Shown in pieces: positions 1-10,834 of a stretch of 64,000 nucleotides of DNA. Source of the DNA: Sternotherus odoratus (lineage: Eukaryota; Chordata; Testudines; Kinosternidae); the NCBI GenBank assembly GCA_032164245.1, contig JAVMKO010000020.1, positions 6,909,206 to 6,973,205 on the forward strand, given 5' to 3'. Each line of letters starts with the position of its first letter. The stretch's first letter is position 1. Under the pieces are notes generated by a model. The model did no database searches and was not told the DNA's origin. It was given only the letters and a program-made list of their open reading frames with translations. The position numbers and the translations under genes are program-made.

Positions 1-1225
1 TGAGTGTGTTCTCCTTTGTTTTGTCCTACAAACCATGTAACTAACAGTATAATAACATCAGTATTAACAATAGTTAATACTGGAAACAGGGTGAGGTGGG
101 TGGGGAGTGCCCACCGGCATGGCTTTTACAAAATCAGGCATTTAAATAGTTATCCTACTCAGTTTGAGAATTTTGACTGTGTTCCACTGGATTTGCTGCC
201 TGTAATATTTCAGCATGTTTACACCAGTAAATCCTGTCTAAACCACCTCCAGGCTGTTGGTTTAATTTGATTTGTATGCATTCTGCTATTGCTCATAAAG
301 CGACTTACTGTGCGTTTACTTATATTTTCTAGTTATGTCAGAGGCATGTAGTAACAGCTTGTGACCATGTGGTGTCTTCCTGTATTTTTAGTTGTTGTGT
401 AATGTAAATAGTGATTCTGATTGGATAAAATGGTTATACAATATAATGAGCCCATCCAGATTATAAAAAACCTTCAGTATGTCTGCATTTTAGTAGAATG
501 CTACTCTCAGTCTTCAGTTTCTCTGTGTAGAAAATGCAAGAAACTTTGGAGCTGTAAATTTGGTTGAGAGGCTCTGTAGAGATTAGTACAGATATCTGGA
601 GGTAAGATATTTTCTTTGAATTGCTGTTGTAAAAGGAAGAACTCAGCTGCTTAAGTTTAGATATAAAATGTCCAGTTTATAATTAAGTAGTCATAAAGAA
701 TATAAGATGCAAATGACTATAAACCATATGAAAAATTCTTCTGATTTTACAAACTAACATTCAAAACATGTCATTTGGATGTGAGGACTTTAGCCAGGTT
801 TATTTGCTTACTGTAGAAAACAGATTTGTGGCTGCTGTAAAGAGAAATCGGAAGAAATGCTTAAGCATTAACTTAATTTGTAAAATCATGTTTAGCAATA
901 TATTTGCTTACAGGCTTAAATTTTAAAAAAATCCTTGAAATAAGAGAACACCTGTGTGCTTGGAAATCATTCAGTTAGGAATGGAGTTTTACAGTGTTTG
1001 AAAACGCTGGTGTGTGTGTTTATAGCAGGAAATTTGGGGAGGAAAAAGATTGTTGCTGTTGCGTTTTCTTTCGACAATATTGGATATTTAAGAACAATAA
1101 ATAGATGTTTCACGTTTCTCAAATGCTTGACAAAGCAAGTTTTTCTGACTAGAAAGGAAGCTGTTAATTACGGAGATCGTTATCAGTCATGAGGTTTTTT
1201 GTGTGTGTAAAGTACCTAACTAAAA

Positions 1226-1395
1226 GTAGAAGTGAGAGTCCTGTGGCACCTTAAAGACTAACTAAAGTATTGACGCATAAGCTTTCGTGGGCTAATACCC
1301 ACTTCGTCCAGTTTATGCTTCAATACTTTAGTTAGTCTTACAGGACTCTTTGTCACTTCTGCTATTCCAGACTAACACGGCTACCTCTCTGATTC
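1226..1395. repeat. Penelope-like repeat, inverted pair, with hammerhead-like motif
   Basis: The left half read on the minus strand has gacgaagtgggtattagccc, then acgaaagcttatg, then a tail with actttagttagtctt. The right half repeats the tail on the plus strand from 1311 and ends with actaacacggctacctctct. The two tails form a long imperfect palindrome. The family is widespread in turtles; assignment to Penelope-like elements is from known association of such motifs with that class. Confidence 0.65.
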
Positions 1396-2316
1396 TTAAC
1401 TAAAAGTAGATACTCTTGGGTTAATTAGTCTCATGTTGACTTTAAGGTACTGTAGTTTAGAAGGGGGCAGAGAGCTCTTGCTTTTGGAGTTTAGAGGAGC
1501 TGTTTAAATATGCTCTTCAAACAAGGGGATTCTCTCTGACCTAAGGCTTGATTTAAGCTAGAAATGATAGTGAGACTGGGCTTCAGGATAAAGATAGTTT
1601 ACCCTTTATTTCTGCATAGCAGTTTAATGCAGGATTACACATATAATGTTTACTCTGCATGCTGTCGGGTGTCTTCATGAGTGTGTGAACAGGATTTAAT
1701 AAACTGTGTAGTGTCTATGAGAGTATCAAAATTTTTCCATTCACAAATAATTATTCAACACATGAGGACCCCAAAAAAAGACCCCTTGGTGTTAATTACG
1801 TGAATTTTTCTGGAGGAAAACTAGTGTATCCAGATTAAAACTGCCTTGAAATTGCACAGGTTATTATTAATGCTCTGCACCAGAATAAAATAAATGAATG
1901 TAATCATTCCTGGACAAGATATACACTGCCATGTGATACACATTTTAAGTGCTAAGCCTTTTTTCAGAGGTATTGCAAACCTTCATTATGGTTATGTTTT
2001 AGTCACTGTCATGGAAAACTGTTGTTGTTGTAAAGGACTTGTGTACATTGAAAGGAAAACACATTGTAAGCCTTCTTTTAACGGAAGGAGGCTCGTGTTT
2101 GTGATACCCCGTGGAAAATCTGTTCTCCCAGACTGAACTAGCAAAATAGTTTTAAAAATAAAATTAGTATCGTGGTTAGGACCTGATCTTGCAAGCATGG
2201 ATCCTCACACCATGCAGAGCAATGCTGTCATGCCTTCATTTGGGCTCAGAGTTCTGCCCACCTGCAACAGTTTGCAGAATAGGGACCTAAACTGTTAATT
2301 TATAAGGCTTCTACCT

Positions 2317-2430
2317 AGGGTGACTAGATGTCCTAATTTTATAGGGACAGTCCCAATTTTTGCGTCTTTTTCTTATATAGGCTCCTATTACCCCCATCCC
2401 GATTTTTCACATTTGCTGTCTGATCACCCT
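2317..2430. mobile_element. small DNA-transposon MITE (AGGGTGAC termini)
   Basis: Ends with agggtgactagatgtcc on the left and gctgtctgatcaccct on the right, which are imperfect inverted repeats of about 16 bases. It is a common short reptile element; no clear target duplication is left. Confidence 0.6.
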
Positions 2431-4295
2431 TCTCCTATCTAAGCACCAATTATAAGAGTAATTATTTGAGCAAATCCTGTGAGGCAATCCGAGTTAAGGG
2501 GAATAGGCATATTGTAGGATTGGTCCACTCATCAGTATTTTGCTCAAGTTATATGTATTAATTTCAGTATATATTTGGTTTTATTAACCTTGAGTTATGT
2601 CAGCTAGACAGGAGTTGGGGAGCCACCATATAATTATTGTGACACTTGTCAGCATAACTGCAAGGATAATCCTTCAACTAGAAGTTAGGTTTCTTGAGCA
2701 CTCTAGCAGTGGTTTGTTTTTTCAGTCTTTCATAACTTGGTCATGAACTTCTATGTTGGGATTAAATTTTTACCCTCCGGCAGAGAAACACTTCATTTTA
2801 AAAACTATACAAAAGGTGACTCGCGGTTAATCAGTGGAAAATCCACTAGGATCTTGATATCCTGGAAATGTCTCCTTAAAAATCTGTTCTACCGCTAGAG
2901 AAAATTAAACACTGAAATTTGTTATTACTGATTTGACAATTGACCAAAGCCAGTATCAATCAGGATAAAGCTGCCATTCCATAATTAATTGGGAATTGCC
3001 TCACTTTTGTGTTTAATTGGTTATCTGGCAAGTGACAGCTATACCCAGTAAGTGAACTTGGTTAATTAGAGACTCAACAGCATTCCATAATTGTCTGTTT
3101 TCAATAGTTAAAAATGTTGAAGACCAGTCTTGTTTCTCTAATCAGGTCAATTCAGTATTTGTTGAAGGCAGAACTTCCCAGGTCTCTTTGCATCTTCCCA
3201 TATCTTGTGTGGATGAGTCTCCCTTGATACTCTCTGGCAGCCATAGCCTTGAATCCTCCCTTCCTTTTCACCTCTTTAATTGTAAATGTCTGTTGGCATC
3301 CAAATTGTATGAGATCCTGTTCTTCTGAATGCAGTCTCCTCCCTCTTTAATATGCCTTCACCAAGGATCTGCTGCAGAATAATGTTGACTACTTGGCTTA
3401 GATGTCGTTCTTTTCTAGATTATAACAAAGTAAATCCAGTGATTCGGTTACAGGCCTTGCGTTTTCATGGCTCTGTGCCTGGTACATCAGGACTTGAAAG
3501 CTGTCTTTAATTGCAGTCTGTGTTGCACCCTTCATTGAAACAGTGCTGCAGTATTGCTAACGCTGTATATTGGCATGCTAAAGAAGGATGACCTCGAATA
3601 TGAATCTTTTCCACTTTCCAGTCAATTTCTAAACTATGTTTTGTATCTTATCAGTACATATACCTAAATGGTAAAAGTCTGTCTCAAGCCCATACAGAAA
3701 TGAAATATTTTCCAACTCCAAGCCTGAGGTTAGAGATGTCTAAATCATAGGATCCCTAAATATAGTATGTCTTGGCTTTCTGAGGTGCTGAGCACTCTGA
3801 ACTGCCATTGAAGCCAATGGATGCTTCAGAGTCTTGGTACCTCTGGGCTTATTTTACATTGCAGCAAAGCTAAGTGTTGCTAAATTTTGTTGATCTTAGT
3901 TCAAGTATCTGCTGATGGAGTGGGCCCAGCTTGTATCAGCTTGTGGAAGAGGGCAGTTAGTGGCGTACATCAACGTTAGGGCTAAATTTAAGAATAAAAA
4001 CATCATAAATTTTTTAGCCTATAGTTAAGATTCAGTCCTCTCTGAATGTGTCATTTTACAGGATTCTGGGTTCCTTAGTGTGAGATTGATGGAACTCACT
4101 TCGCTCTTGCGGTTTCTTTGGATCTTAAGGGCAGCTGATGTTGAGCTTAGGCTCCCATGCCACCTCCTTTCTTGTCATGTGGCATAGCCCATAAGATCTT
4201 TGGAGCTGTGCAGCCCACATCTCTCTCCCTTTTCCTTCCCCGCATCCCAGGAACAAAACCACATTGCTCAGTGCTCCAGCACAGGGCAGTGCCTT

Positions 4296-4392
4296 AGGGC
4301 TTGTCTACACTAGAAGTGCAACAGGTGTGGATTATTCACACCCCTGAGTGACCTACGTTATACCAAAGTAAGTGGTAGTGTAGTCAAGCCCT
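4296..4392. mobile_element. MITE with GGGCTTGTCTACACT termini, TTA-flanked
   Basis: A 97-base element with inverted ends gggcttgtctacact and agtgtagtcaagccc, flanked on both sides by TTA, the target duplication of PIF/Harbinger elements. The class is an inference from that duplication. Confidence 0.65.
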
Positions 4393-5155
4393 TAGTATCC
4401 ATCCTAAGGCTGGGAACCCCCACGGTTACCACAGTGTGTGTATTCTAGTACTGTAGTTCATTCTCCCTTGTCACTCACAGGTGTGGCAGGGGACATTCAA
4501 TTTGTCCTTTGAGTCTTCTGCTGCTCCACCCAGACAAACCAAGTGTAAATCATAGTTAAAAAGGAAAATTCCTAGAGGACAAGTGTGTCCACTTGACATG
4601 AAAGTGGAATCCACCTACTTCTTAGAGAAGTTGGATACTACTTGTTCATGACATCAGAAATGTAAATTATTAGGCACCTAGACCATAGTCTGCCTCTGTC
4701 AAGTTTTACAGTACTTGTGGGGAATCAAACAACATTAAAAGGTAGTAATTTGTCATACCCTCTTGTCATGATCCTTCTGTGTAGTTTGTTCTGGTTGCTC
4801 AGCAGAATTGTAAAACTTTTCAAACCCCACAAAGATCTGTATCTTCTGCTGTCAGAATTTAATAATTACATAAATACCATAAAGCTTCTTCATGTGTTAA
4901 AGTGCTGAAAAAATTCCATCATTTTAATGTCTTCCAATTTTTAACCATGGAGATAGAGGATTGCGAAACACAAATTTTAGGTTTGAAGTCAGCATTTCAG
5001 CGATGAAATGAATTTAGGATTTCAAAATCCTACAGGAATTGGAAGTGCTCTTAGTGTTCAAAAAAAGCAGTTCAAACAAGCCTGTGGGTTCTGCAAATGG
5101 ATGAATGTTTAGCTGTGATTACGCAAAAGAAGTCAACGGATCAAAAATGCCCAAG

Positions 5156-5356
5156 CATTTACAATATATCCTGAATGCACTGCAGCCTTGGTTTCGAATA
5201 AACTGCTTATTTTTGTGATTTCTGTTGCTACCAAGCAGTTTTCAGCTTGTGAAATCATTTACAATATATCCTGAATGCACTGCAGCCTTGGTGTCGAATA
5301 AACTGCTTATTTTTGTGATTTCTGTTGCTACTAAGCAGTTTTCATCTTGTGAAATC
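5156..5356. repeat. 100-bp tandem duplication
   Basis: Two consecutive 100-base units, 5156-5255 and 5256-5355, each start with catttacaatatatcctg. I see about three or four substitutions between them. The unit matches no repeat I know. Confidence 0.9.
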
Positions 5357-6064
5357 TAACGGCTTATTTATTGAGAGCTGGCGTCTTAAGTTTTCAATAG
5401 ATCTAAAGAAAGACATTGTCATTGCCGCAAGCAGCTCACAGTCTAGAAGACAGAGATGATTTTTTTAAATTATCTGTGCTTTAATTAACACTGTGCTCAG
5501 AAGGTGATGGTCCTTTTCTCCTCTCACTGTCTTTCCTGAAAGAAACGCTAATCCGGCGATATGTTTTGTAGAAATGAATATAAATGTTTATTTTTTTGTT
5601 CTCTGGTTCATAAGGCAGTTCTTTCAGTCAACTGGGAAGAAGCAAGGATGACGATTTTGCTAAGTTAGTTCTGGTTAATGGTTCAAACCACGAGTAAATA
5701 AAAAGTCATAGTGCTCCTAAAGAATGTGGTAAATGCAGTTTTTCCTCTTTTGATATGATATAAATCACAATGGAAGAAGGAATTAAATAGATTCCAAGTT
5801 ACTTCACTTTTAATCGGGGTTTGCTATCCATTTTCTCCTCTGTATACCCAATTTTTTATACTTATTGGTGCATATCTATACCCTTTAAAGATTTTGTTGT
5901 CCATTTCAAGGAAAATCTTTGAGCCTCTATAAGGAATAAACTGCAGACACGTGTCATGGGTATAAAAGCCAATTTAAGCAGCCTAAAAAATTGAAGCTTT
6001 TCACAAAACCTCACAACCCTGAATCTGAGCAAATACTCTTCCAGCAACATTTTCTGTTCGTATG

Positions 6065-6763
6065 TGTAGCAGGGCGGCGACTCACCCCTGCGGCTCCTCC
6101 TGCTGGTTCGTCTGGGAATTAGCTCGCCAGCGTCTGTAGCGCCCTCTGCAGGCCGATGTCCCGCTTGCTGCTCTGGCCCCGTGTCCATCCCGGACCCCGG
6201 TGCCCTCTTACCAAGGGTGCTGCAGCCCTGCAGTACCCCCTCAGGTCTTAGGGTCTCCCCTCCCTGGGGAACCCTCCACCCTCTATCCCCACCTTGCCTC
6301 AGTCTAGGCAACTACCAGTCACCACTTGCTCCCATTCTCTGGGGGCAGACTGCAGTATCATTGCCACTCATCACAGGGAAGGGAGGTTTTGGCCTGCTGC
6401 CCCTGCCTCTAGAGCCATGGGCTGCCCCCTGCAACCCCATTACCCTTTGTGGGGCCTTCTCCTAGGCCCTGCAGCCTGGGGGTTTGCAGGCTAGAGCTTC
6501 CCCAGCTCCTACTGCCTTGCCCCAGCCCTGCTTCCCTCTAGGTACTCTATCAAGCTCCTAGCAGCCAGGCCCGTCTACCTCTGCAGACAGAGGAGACTCT
6601 CTTGTGCTCGAAACGGAGCCCTTTTTATCAGGGTCAGCTGGGCCCTAATTGACCCAGTTGTGCTAGGCCTAATCAGCCTGGAAGCTGCTTGCCCCCAGCC
6701 ATAGCCCTTTGCAGGGCTGTTTTAAACCCTTTTCCATGGGAGTGGGGCAGCTGCCCCCCTACA
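6065..6763. mobile_element. probable solo LTR, GC-rich
   Basis: A GC-rich 699-base block in AT-rich surroundings begins TGTAGCAGGG and ends CCCCCTACA, with short inverted TGTAG/CTACA ends. Five-base flanks GTATG and GTTTG are near-identical, as expected of an old LTR target duplication. No internal retroviral or Gypsy coding sequence is present. Orientation is uncertain. Confidence 0.65.
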
Positions 6764-7256
6764 GTTTGTTAATGAGCTTTTCACTCTCGGGTTCCCTTTT
6801 TCAACTTCATGAAGTTGGGAAAGTTTTTTTTTTTTTTTTGCAGTTGAAATATTCGCCCGACGGGACCGTGATGCTGTAATGACAAAGTGGGAGAATGTCG
6901 GTGTTCTGTGTGGCTTACCTTGTTCAGTGGGGTATTATCTGCCTGAATGCGTATAGTTAAATCAAAGGAGGTAAAGGAACCCAGGAAAGGTAAAACCCAG
7001 GCAAAGTAAAACAAATTCAGTTTCAAAAGAGTTAAGATAATGTCTGGGCCATCAGTTAGTGGGAGAATTTACTTTCCAGACGCTTTCCAACCTAGAGTGC
7101 TCCCAAAGCCGTACCTAAAGGTGTACCCTTCAATAAAAAATCGGGCTTGGGGTGCTTGTCAAATTTGAAGTGTGGATGTTAGCGCTTGGGATGGAGTCTG
7201 GGCCCTGAGACCCTGCAAGCTGGGAGGATCTCGGAGTCTGGGCACCAACCCATCCC

Positions 7257-7367
7257 GTATGTCTACACTACTGTTTTTAGCCCCAGGGGCAAAGCCCCAA
7301 GAACCCTTATCAGCTGACTGAGACTTGGTGCTGTGAGCTTTTTATCACAGTGTAGACACACCCTTTT
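7257..7367. mobile_element. MITE remnant (tatgtctacact termini)
   Basis: Starts atgtctacactact and ends cacagtgtagacacaccc, imperfect inverted ends of the same general type as the 4296 element. A related, more decayed stretch lies at about 7450-7680. Confidence 0.5.
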
Positions 7368-8027
7368 AGTTCAAAAGATTAACCCTGATTAGGAAGGGAG
7401 AGGGCAAGTGATCAGAGAGACTGACCAAGGTATGTCAGCATAAGAAACTCTAACTGATACACAGGAGATATAGTATGTCTACCAATCAGCATTTATATAT
7501 ATGACATACCCATGCTAACATTGCTAAATGTAACAGCATAGTGGAGATGTGGCAACCTAGGCTTCAGTGTGGACAGTATAAGCCTGCTCGGAAATCTGGG
7601 CACCTATAAGGTATTGCTTAAGCTGGTGCTGCCACATCTACACTGCTGTTTCTAGCAAGGCTGCAGTGGGTAAAGGACAGTATGGCCTTATAAATGCTTA
7701 CGTTGCTTTAGTGATTAGAACTAGTCTAACTTTTCAGACTGAAAAAAATTCCTGTTAAAATGTGCTCCGTGAACTGTTTGCTACTTCCTTTTTTGGAGAT
7801 GGTCAGTAGGCAGTATGAGCTTTTTATTTTTTGATTTGCTAGTCCTCCTTTGCTCTTCAGTTGCCTATAATGTAACACTGAGTATATGGCTGCATATATT
7901 TGTTGACTAGTAATTAGAAATAAAGGGTGAAACCTAGCTACATTACTGTTAGGCAAGGGGGCTTGAGGATTTCCTCCAGTGTGCCCCACTCCCATTCTCC
8001 ATCCATTGTATTGTAGTTTATTTAAAC

Positions 8028-8271
8028 CAGGATCTCTCAAAGTTTTCTGTCTGCGGCCCCTTTCCACTTTCCCGAGTCCTCTTGCGGCCCAGGGGTGTGT
8101 CTGCGAAATGCTGCCAAATACAAAGCTTCCGCTTTCAGTGGCATTTCAGCGGGACACAAATAGAATACTTCCCATTTTGGCGGTGGTGTGGAGCTGATCC
8201 CGCGGCCTCCCCCCATGGCCACTGTTGCCCCCTGTGGGGGGGTCTCGTGCACCCCACTTTGAACACCACTG
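8028..8271. mobile_element. non-autonomous hAT element with 8-bp target duplication
   Basis: Ends caggatctctcaaag and ctttgaacaccactg are inverted repeats of the CAGNGNTTCTCAAA type. The flanks ATTTAAAC at 8020-8027 and 8272-8279 are identical 8-bp repeats, diagnostic of hAT insertion. No transposase sequence is inside. Confidence 0.85.
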
Positions 8272-8309
8272 ATTTAAACTACTAAAATAATTGAAACCAG
8301 AGTGGTTAA

Positions 8310-8425
8310 ATTGCATTATTTTGACAAATAAAATTTGCAGAATTTTAAAATAATGTGCACAGAATTTTTAATTTTTGGTGCAGAATTTTAAAAAATAAAA
8401 TTGGCACAGAATTCCCCCAGGAGTA
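8310..8425. repeat. AT-rich DNA-transposon fragment
   Basis: Contains repeated cagaattttaaaa-type units and ends ggcacagaattcccccagg, which resembles the end of a common turtle DNA element. Boundaries are approximate. Confidence 0.4.
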
Positions 8426-9514
8426 ACAGTTTATTATTTAGTATAATTTATTATTCTTTCTCTTCCTGTACAGGAATAAACTATACTGGTATTTAATTAA
8501 AGTGGCACTCTTTGTGTGTAAACAAAACCTTAGTCACTCTTATTGTTTTTCCTTGTAAATAATGTTTTTGCACCCAAGAACAGCAATCTCTATCCCATTT
8601 TTGTTTTCTTTTTTTTTTTTTTTTTGCAATTCTGTGGGTTTAAAAAAAATCCATAACCACATTTCTCTTTTTTCTCATTATTGTGTTCTCTTCTATTTTT
8701 GTGCCATCCGGACACTGTGAACATCTCCAGTAAGTTTTGCATGAACATTTACCACATTATTTTTTGCGTAATCAACAGTGATAAAGGTATACAAATTAGA
8801 AGCAAACTATTTACCTTCCATCTCTGGAAGATCATTTTTTTTCTAGTGGAGATTGAATCCTTTTGTTTACAAAACTGTGTTCCAAACACTGAGCACTTGG
8901 GCTGGCGCTACTTTTAGTTTTTTGTTTTGTTTTTTAATTTAAAGTTCCAACTACAAGAACTAGTTGTCAGTATCTTCTTAATGTATAGATTAAAGTTACT
9001 GGCTCTTACTAGTTAATGCATTGAGTTACGAATACTTCTTTTGGGGCCATTTTTAGTGGAGTGGTTCATTTGCATTTCAATGCTCAGATAGCACTTTTTT
9101 GTATCTGTGTTTGTTTTCTGGCTGTCTAAATGTGAAATTACTTTTAAAACTAAATTGTTCGTCAACCAGAGTAACCAGAATTGACTAGCAAATGGAGAGT
9201 TCTTAAACTAGAACGAGTTCTTAAATATTGAGGTATTGTGTAATTATTCCAAACAGACCCCCAACTCTGCCATCTGCAGAACAGGTCACACATCAAGTGT
9301 CATTATTACTGCAGTTGCATCGGACATTAAACTCCTGGCATTTTGCTCGACAACCTTTAGGAAAGAGAATAAACAGTCACTTCATTGTGGGGATTTGTAA
9401 TGTGGCTGTGCTGAGATTTCCTTCTCATGACTTCTGTTTGAATGGTCATTCACTGCCTTTCCACCTCAGGAATTTAGTTGAAAATGGCACTGAGTTTAGA
9501 GCACATAGTGTTCC

Positions 9515-9762
9515 AGAGAACTGGATAAATTCACGAAGGTTAAGTCCATTAATGGCTGTTAGCCAGGATGGGTAAGGAATGGTATTGGTAACCTCTCTCT
9601 GTCAGAGGGTGGTGATGGATGGCAGGAGAGAGATCACTTCCTCATTACCTGTTGGGTTCACTCCCTCTAGGGTACTTGGCATTGGCCACTGTTGGCAGAC
9701 AGGATACTGGGCCAGATGGACCTTTGTTCTGACCCAATACGACCATTCTTACATCCTTACCA
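9515..9762 (+). mobile_element. CR1 LINE 3' end
   Basis: Contains the typical CR1 3' sequence: taatggctgttagccaggat, cattggccactgttggcaga, then gggccagatggacctttgtt followed by ctgacccaatacgaccattc. 5'-truncated, as usual for CR1. Confidence 0.85.
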
Positions 9763-10551
9763 GGTGTTCTTCTGTTTCAGTTTTGTGCTGCTTTCGCAGA
9801 AATTTTCCTTTATTATTTTTTTTTTATTTTTTTTGGTGGGGAGTATTTTTCTCATTCCTCTTTGTGATCTGTTGTATTCTTTCACTGTGATTTAGTCTTT
9901 TATTATCTTGTCTGTAACTGATTTTTATTTACTGGTGTCTGATGATGGAATATCACCAAATACATTAAATGATTTCAAAACAAGGATCATCTAGTCTGGA
10001 GCCTTAGTGATAATGTTCTGCATTTGCATTTGGTGATTTGGGTTGAATATTCAGGCTGTTTTCACTCTTGGGGATGGAAGGTTTTGGATTTTTGCAGAGC
10101 TGGGATGGTTATCTGAGTAGGGAATATGGGGGAAGTACAGTCCAGTGGTAGATTTGGCAAAGTAAAAGGAGACTAATTACAAACAATTTTTCTTTTAATG
10201 TCCCCATCCCAAAAGGAGTAAGGGAACAAGTATGTTCTGTATTAGTATTAATAATATAATATATAATATAATATTTTGGCAGAGCATATGGATGAGAGCC
10301 TAAACTTTTAGCAAGCAGTATGTTGGGGGGCTAAAATTGGGGTTGGTTTCCTTCAGAGTTTTATGGGGAACCTGGATCATTGTAATATTCCATATAAGAT
10401 GTTAGATAAAGCGGTATTGCACTCACAATGGTAGTGGTTGTTACGGAGTTTTATAAAACCGCTCCTTTTTTTTTGGTTTTGTAAAGTATTACAGATGTGC
10501 TGTGTGTCATTGTGAAAAAATATTTCATTCGTTTCACTTCTTTATTTCTAG

Positions 10552-10729
10552 GTGCCATCGAAGCTCACGGAACGTCCAGGACCTAATGCTTCAACTTGAC
10601 TACTAGGTTCTGTTCTAAATTCCAGGAGTGCTGCTGTCTGTATCAGAAACTGCCTGGTTCCTCTCCACCTTCCCATCTCATAAAATTCAGTTTAGCTATT
10701 GTGTGACAGTCCTTGGCATTCTGGAAACC
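10552..10729 (+). other. SLC23A2: 5' leader portion of the first coding exon of SLC23A2
   Basis: A pyrimidine-rich stretch ending in AG at 10550-10551 marks a splice acceptor, so this leader joins an upstream non-coding exon not identified here. In-frame reading upstream of 10730 meets no other ATG except one closed by TAG at 10604-10606, so translation cannot be extended. The exact exon start is inferred from the acceptor pattern only. Confidence 0.75.
10586..10606 (+). promoter_or_regulatory. short upstream ORF (6 codons) in the SLC23A2 leader
   Basis: An ATG at 10586 opens the hexapeptide frame MLQLDY and closes at TAG 10604-10606, 123 bases before the main ATG. Its context is weak (C at -3, C at +4), which favours leaky scanning to the main start. 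It is the only ATG in the leader before 10730. A regulatory effect is inferred, not shown. Confidence 0.5.
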
Positions 10730-10834
10730 ATGGGGATTGGCAAGAACACTGCTTCTAAATCAGTGGAGACAGGAAGCTCAACAGAGGGCAAATATGAAGA
10801 TGAATCTAAGCACCCTGCCTTCTTCACTCTACCT
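10730..10834 (+). CDS. SLC23A2: SLC23A2 coding exon 1 (residues 1-35)
   Basis: Encodes the start MGIGKN and the conserved cytoplasmic stretch [11 protein letters not shown] to HPAFFTLP. It ends after a complete codon at donor gtaagt. The acidic, Ser/Thr-rich N-terminus is typical of SVCT2 and is longer than in SVCT1. Confidence 0.96.

Larger units (their letters stand above)
1..10551 (+). other. SLC23A2: intron upstream of the first coding exon
   Basis: No exon is recognisable here. It contains the repeats listed separately, and the rest is AT-rich unique or ancient sequence. Short ORFs have no family resemblance. In mammals SLC23A2 has two non-coding exons far upstream, so this is probably intron 2 by homology. 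Confidence 0.6.

Noticed and set aside
5862..6311. 149-codon minus-strand ORF
   Set aside because: It lies mostly in the GC-rich probable LTR at 6065-6763, has no recognisable domain, and low stop frequency is expected from the base composition.
6065..6763. CpG-island promoter of SLC23A2
   Set aside because: TG...CA ends and 5-base flanks fit an LTR better, and no exon with a donor site is evident downstream. Kept only as a question in the findings.
9228..9575. 115-codon plus-strand ORF
   Set aside because: Runs from unique intron sequence into a CR1 3' end, which is non-coding in CR1; no domain is visible.
10628..10729. N-terminal extension of SVCT2 from an upstream in-frame start
   Set aside because: The upstream in-frame codon at 10628 is GTG, not ATG, and the extension does not resemble SVCT2.
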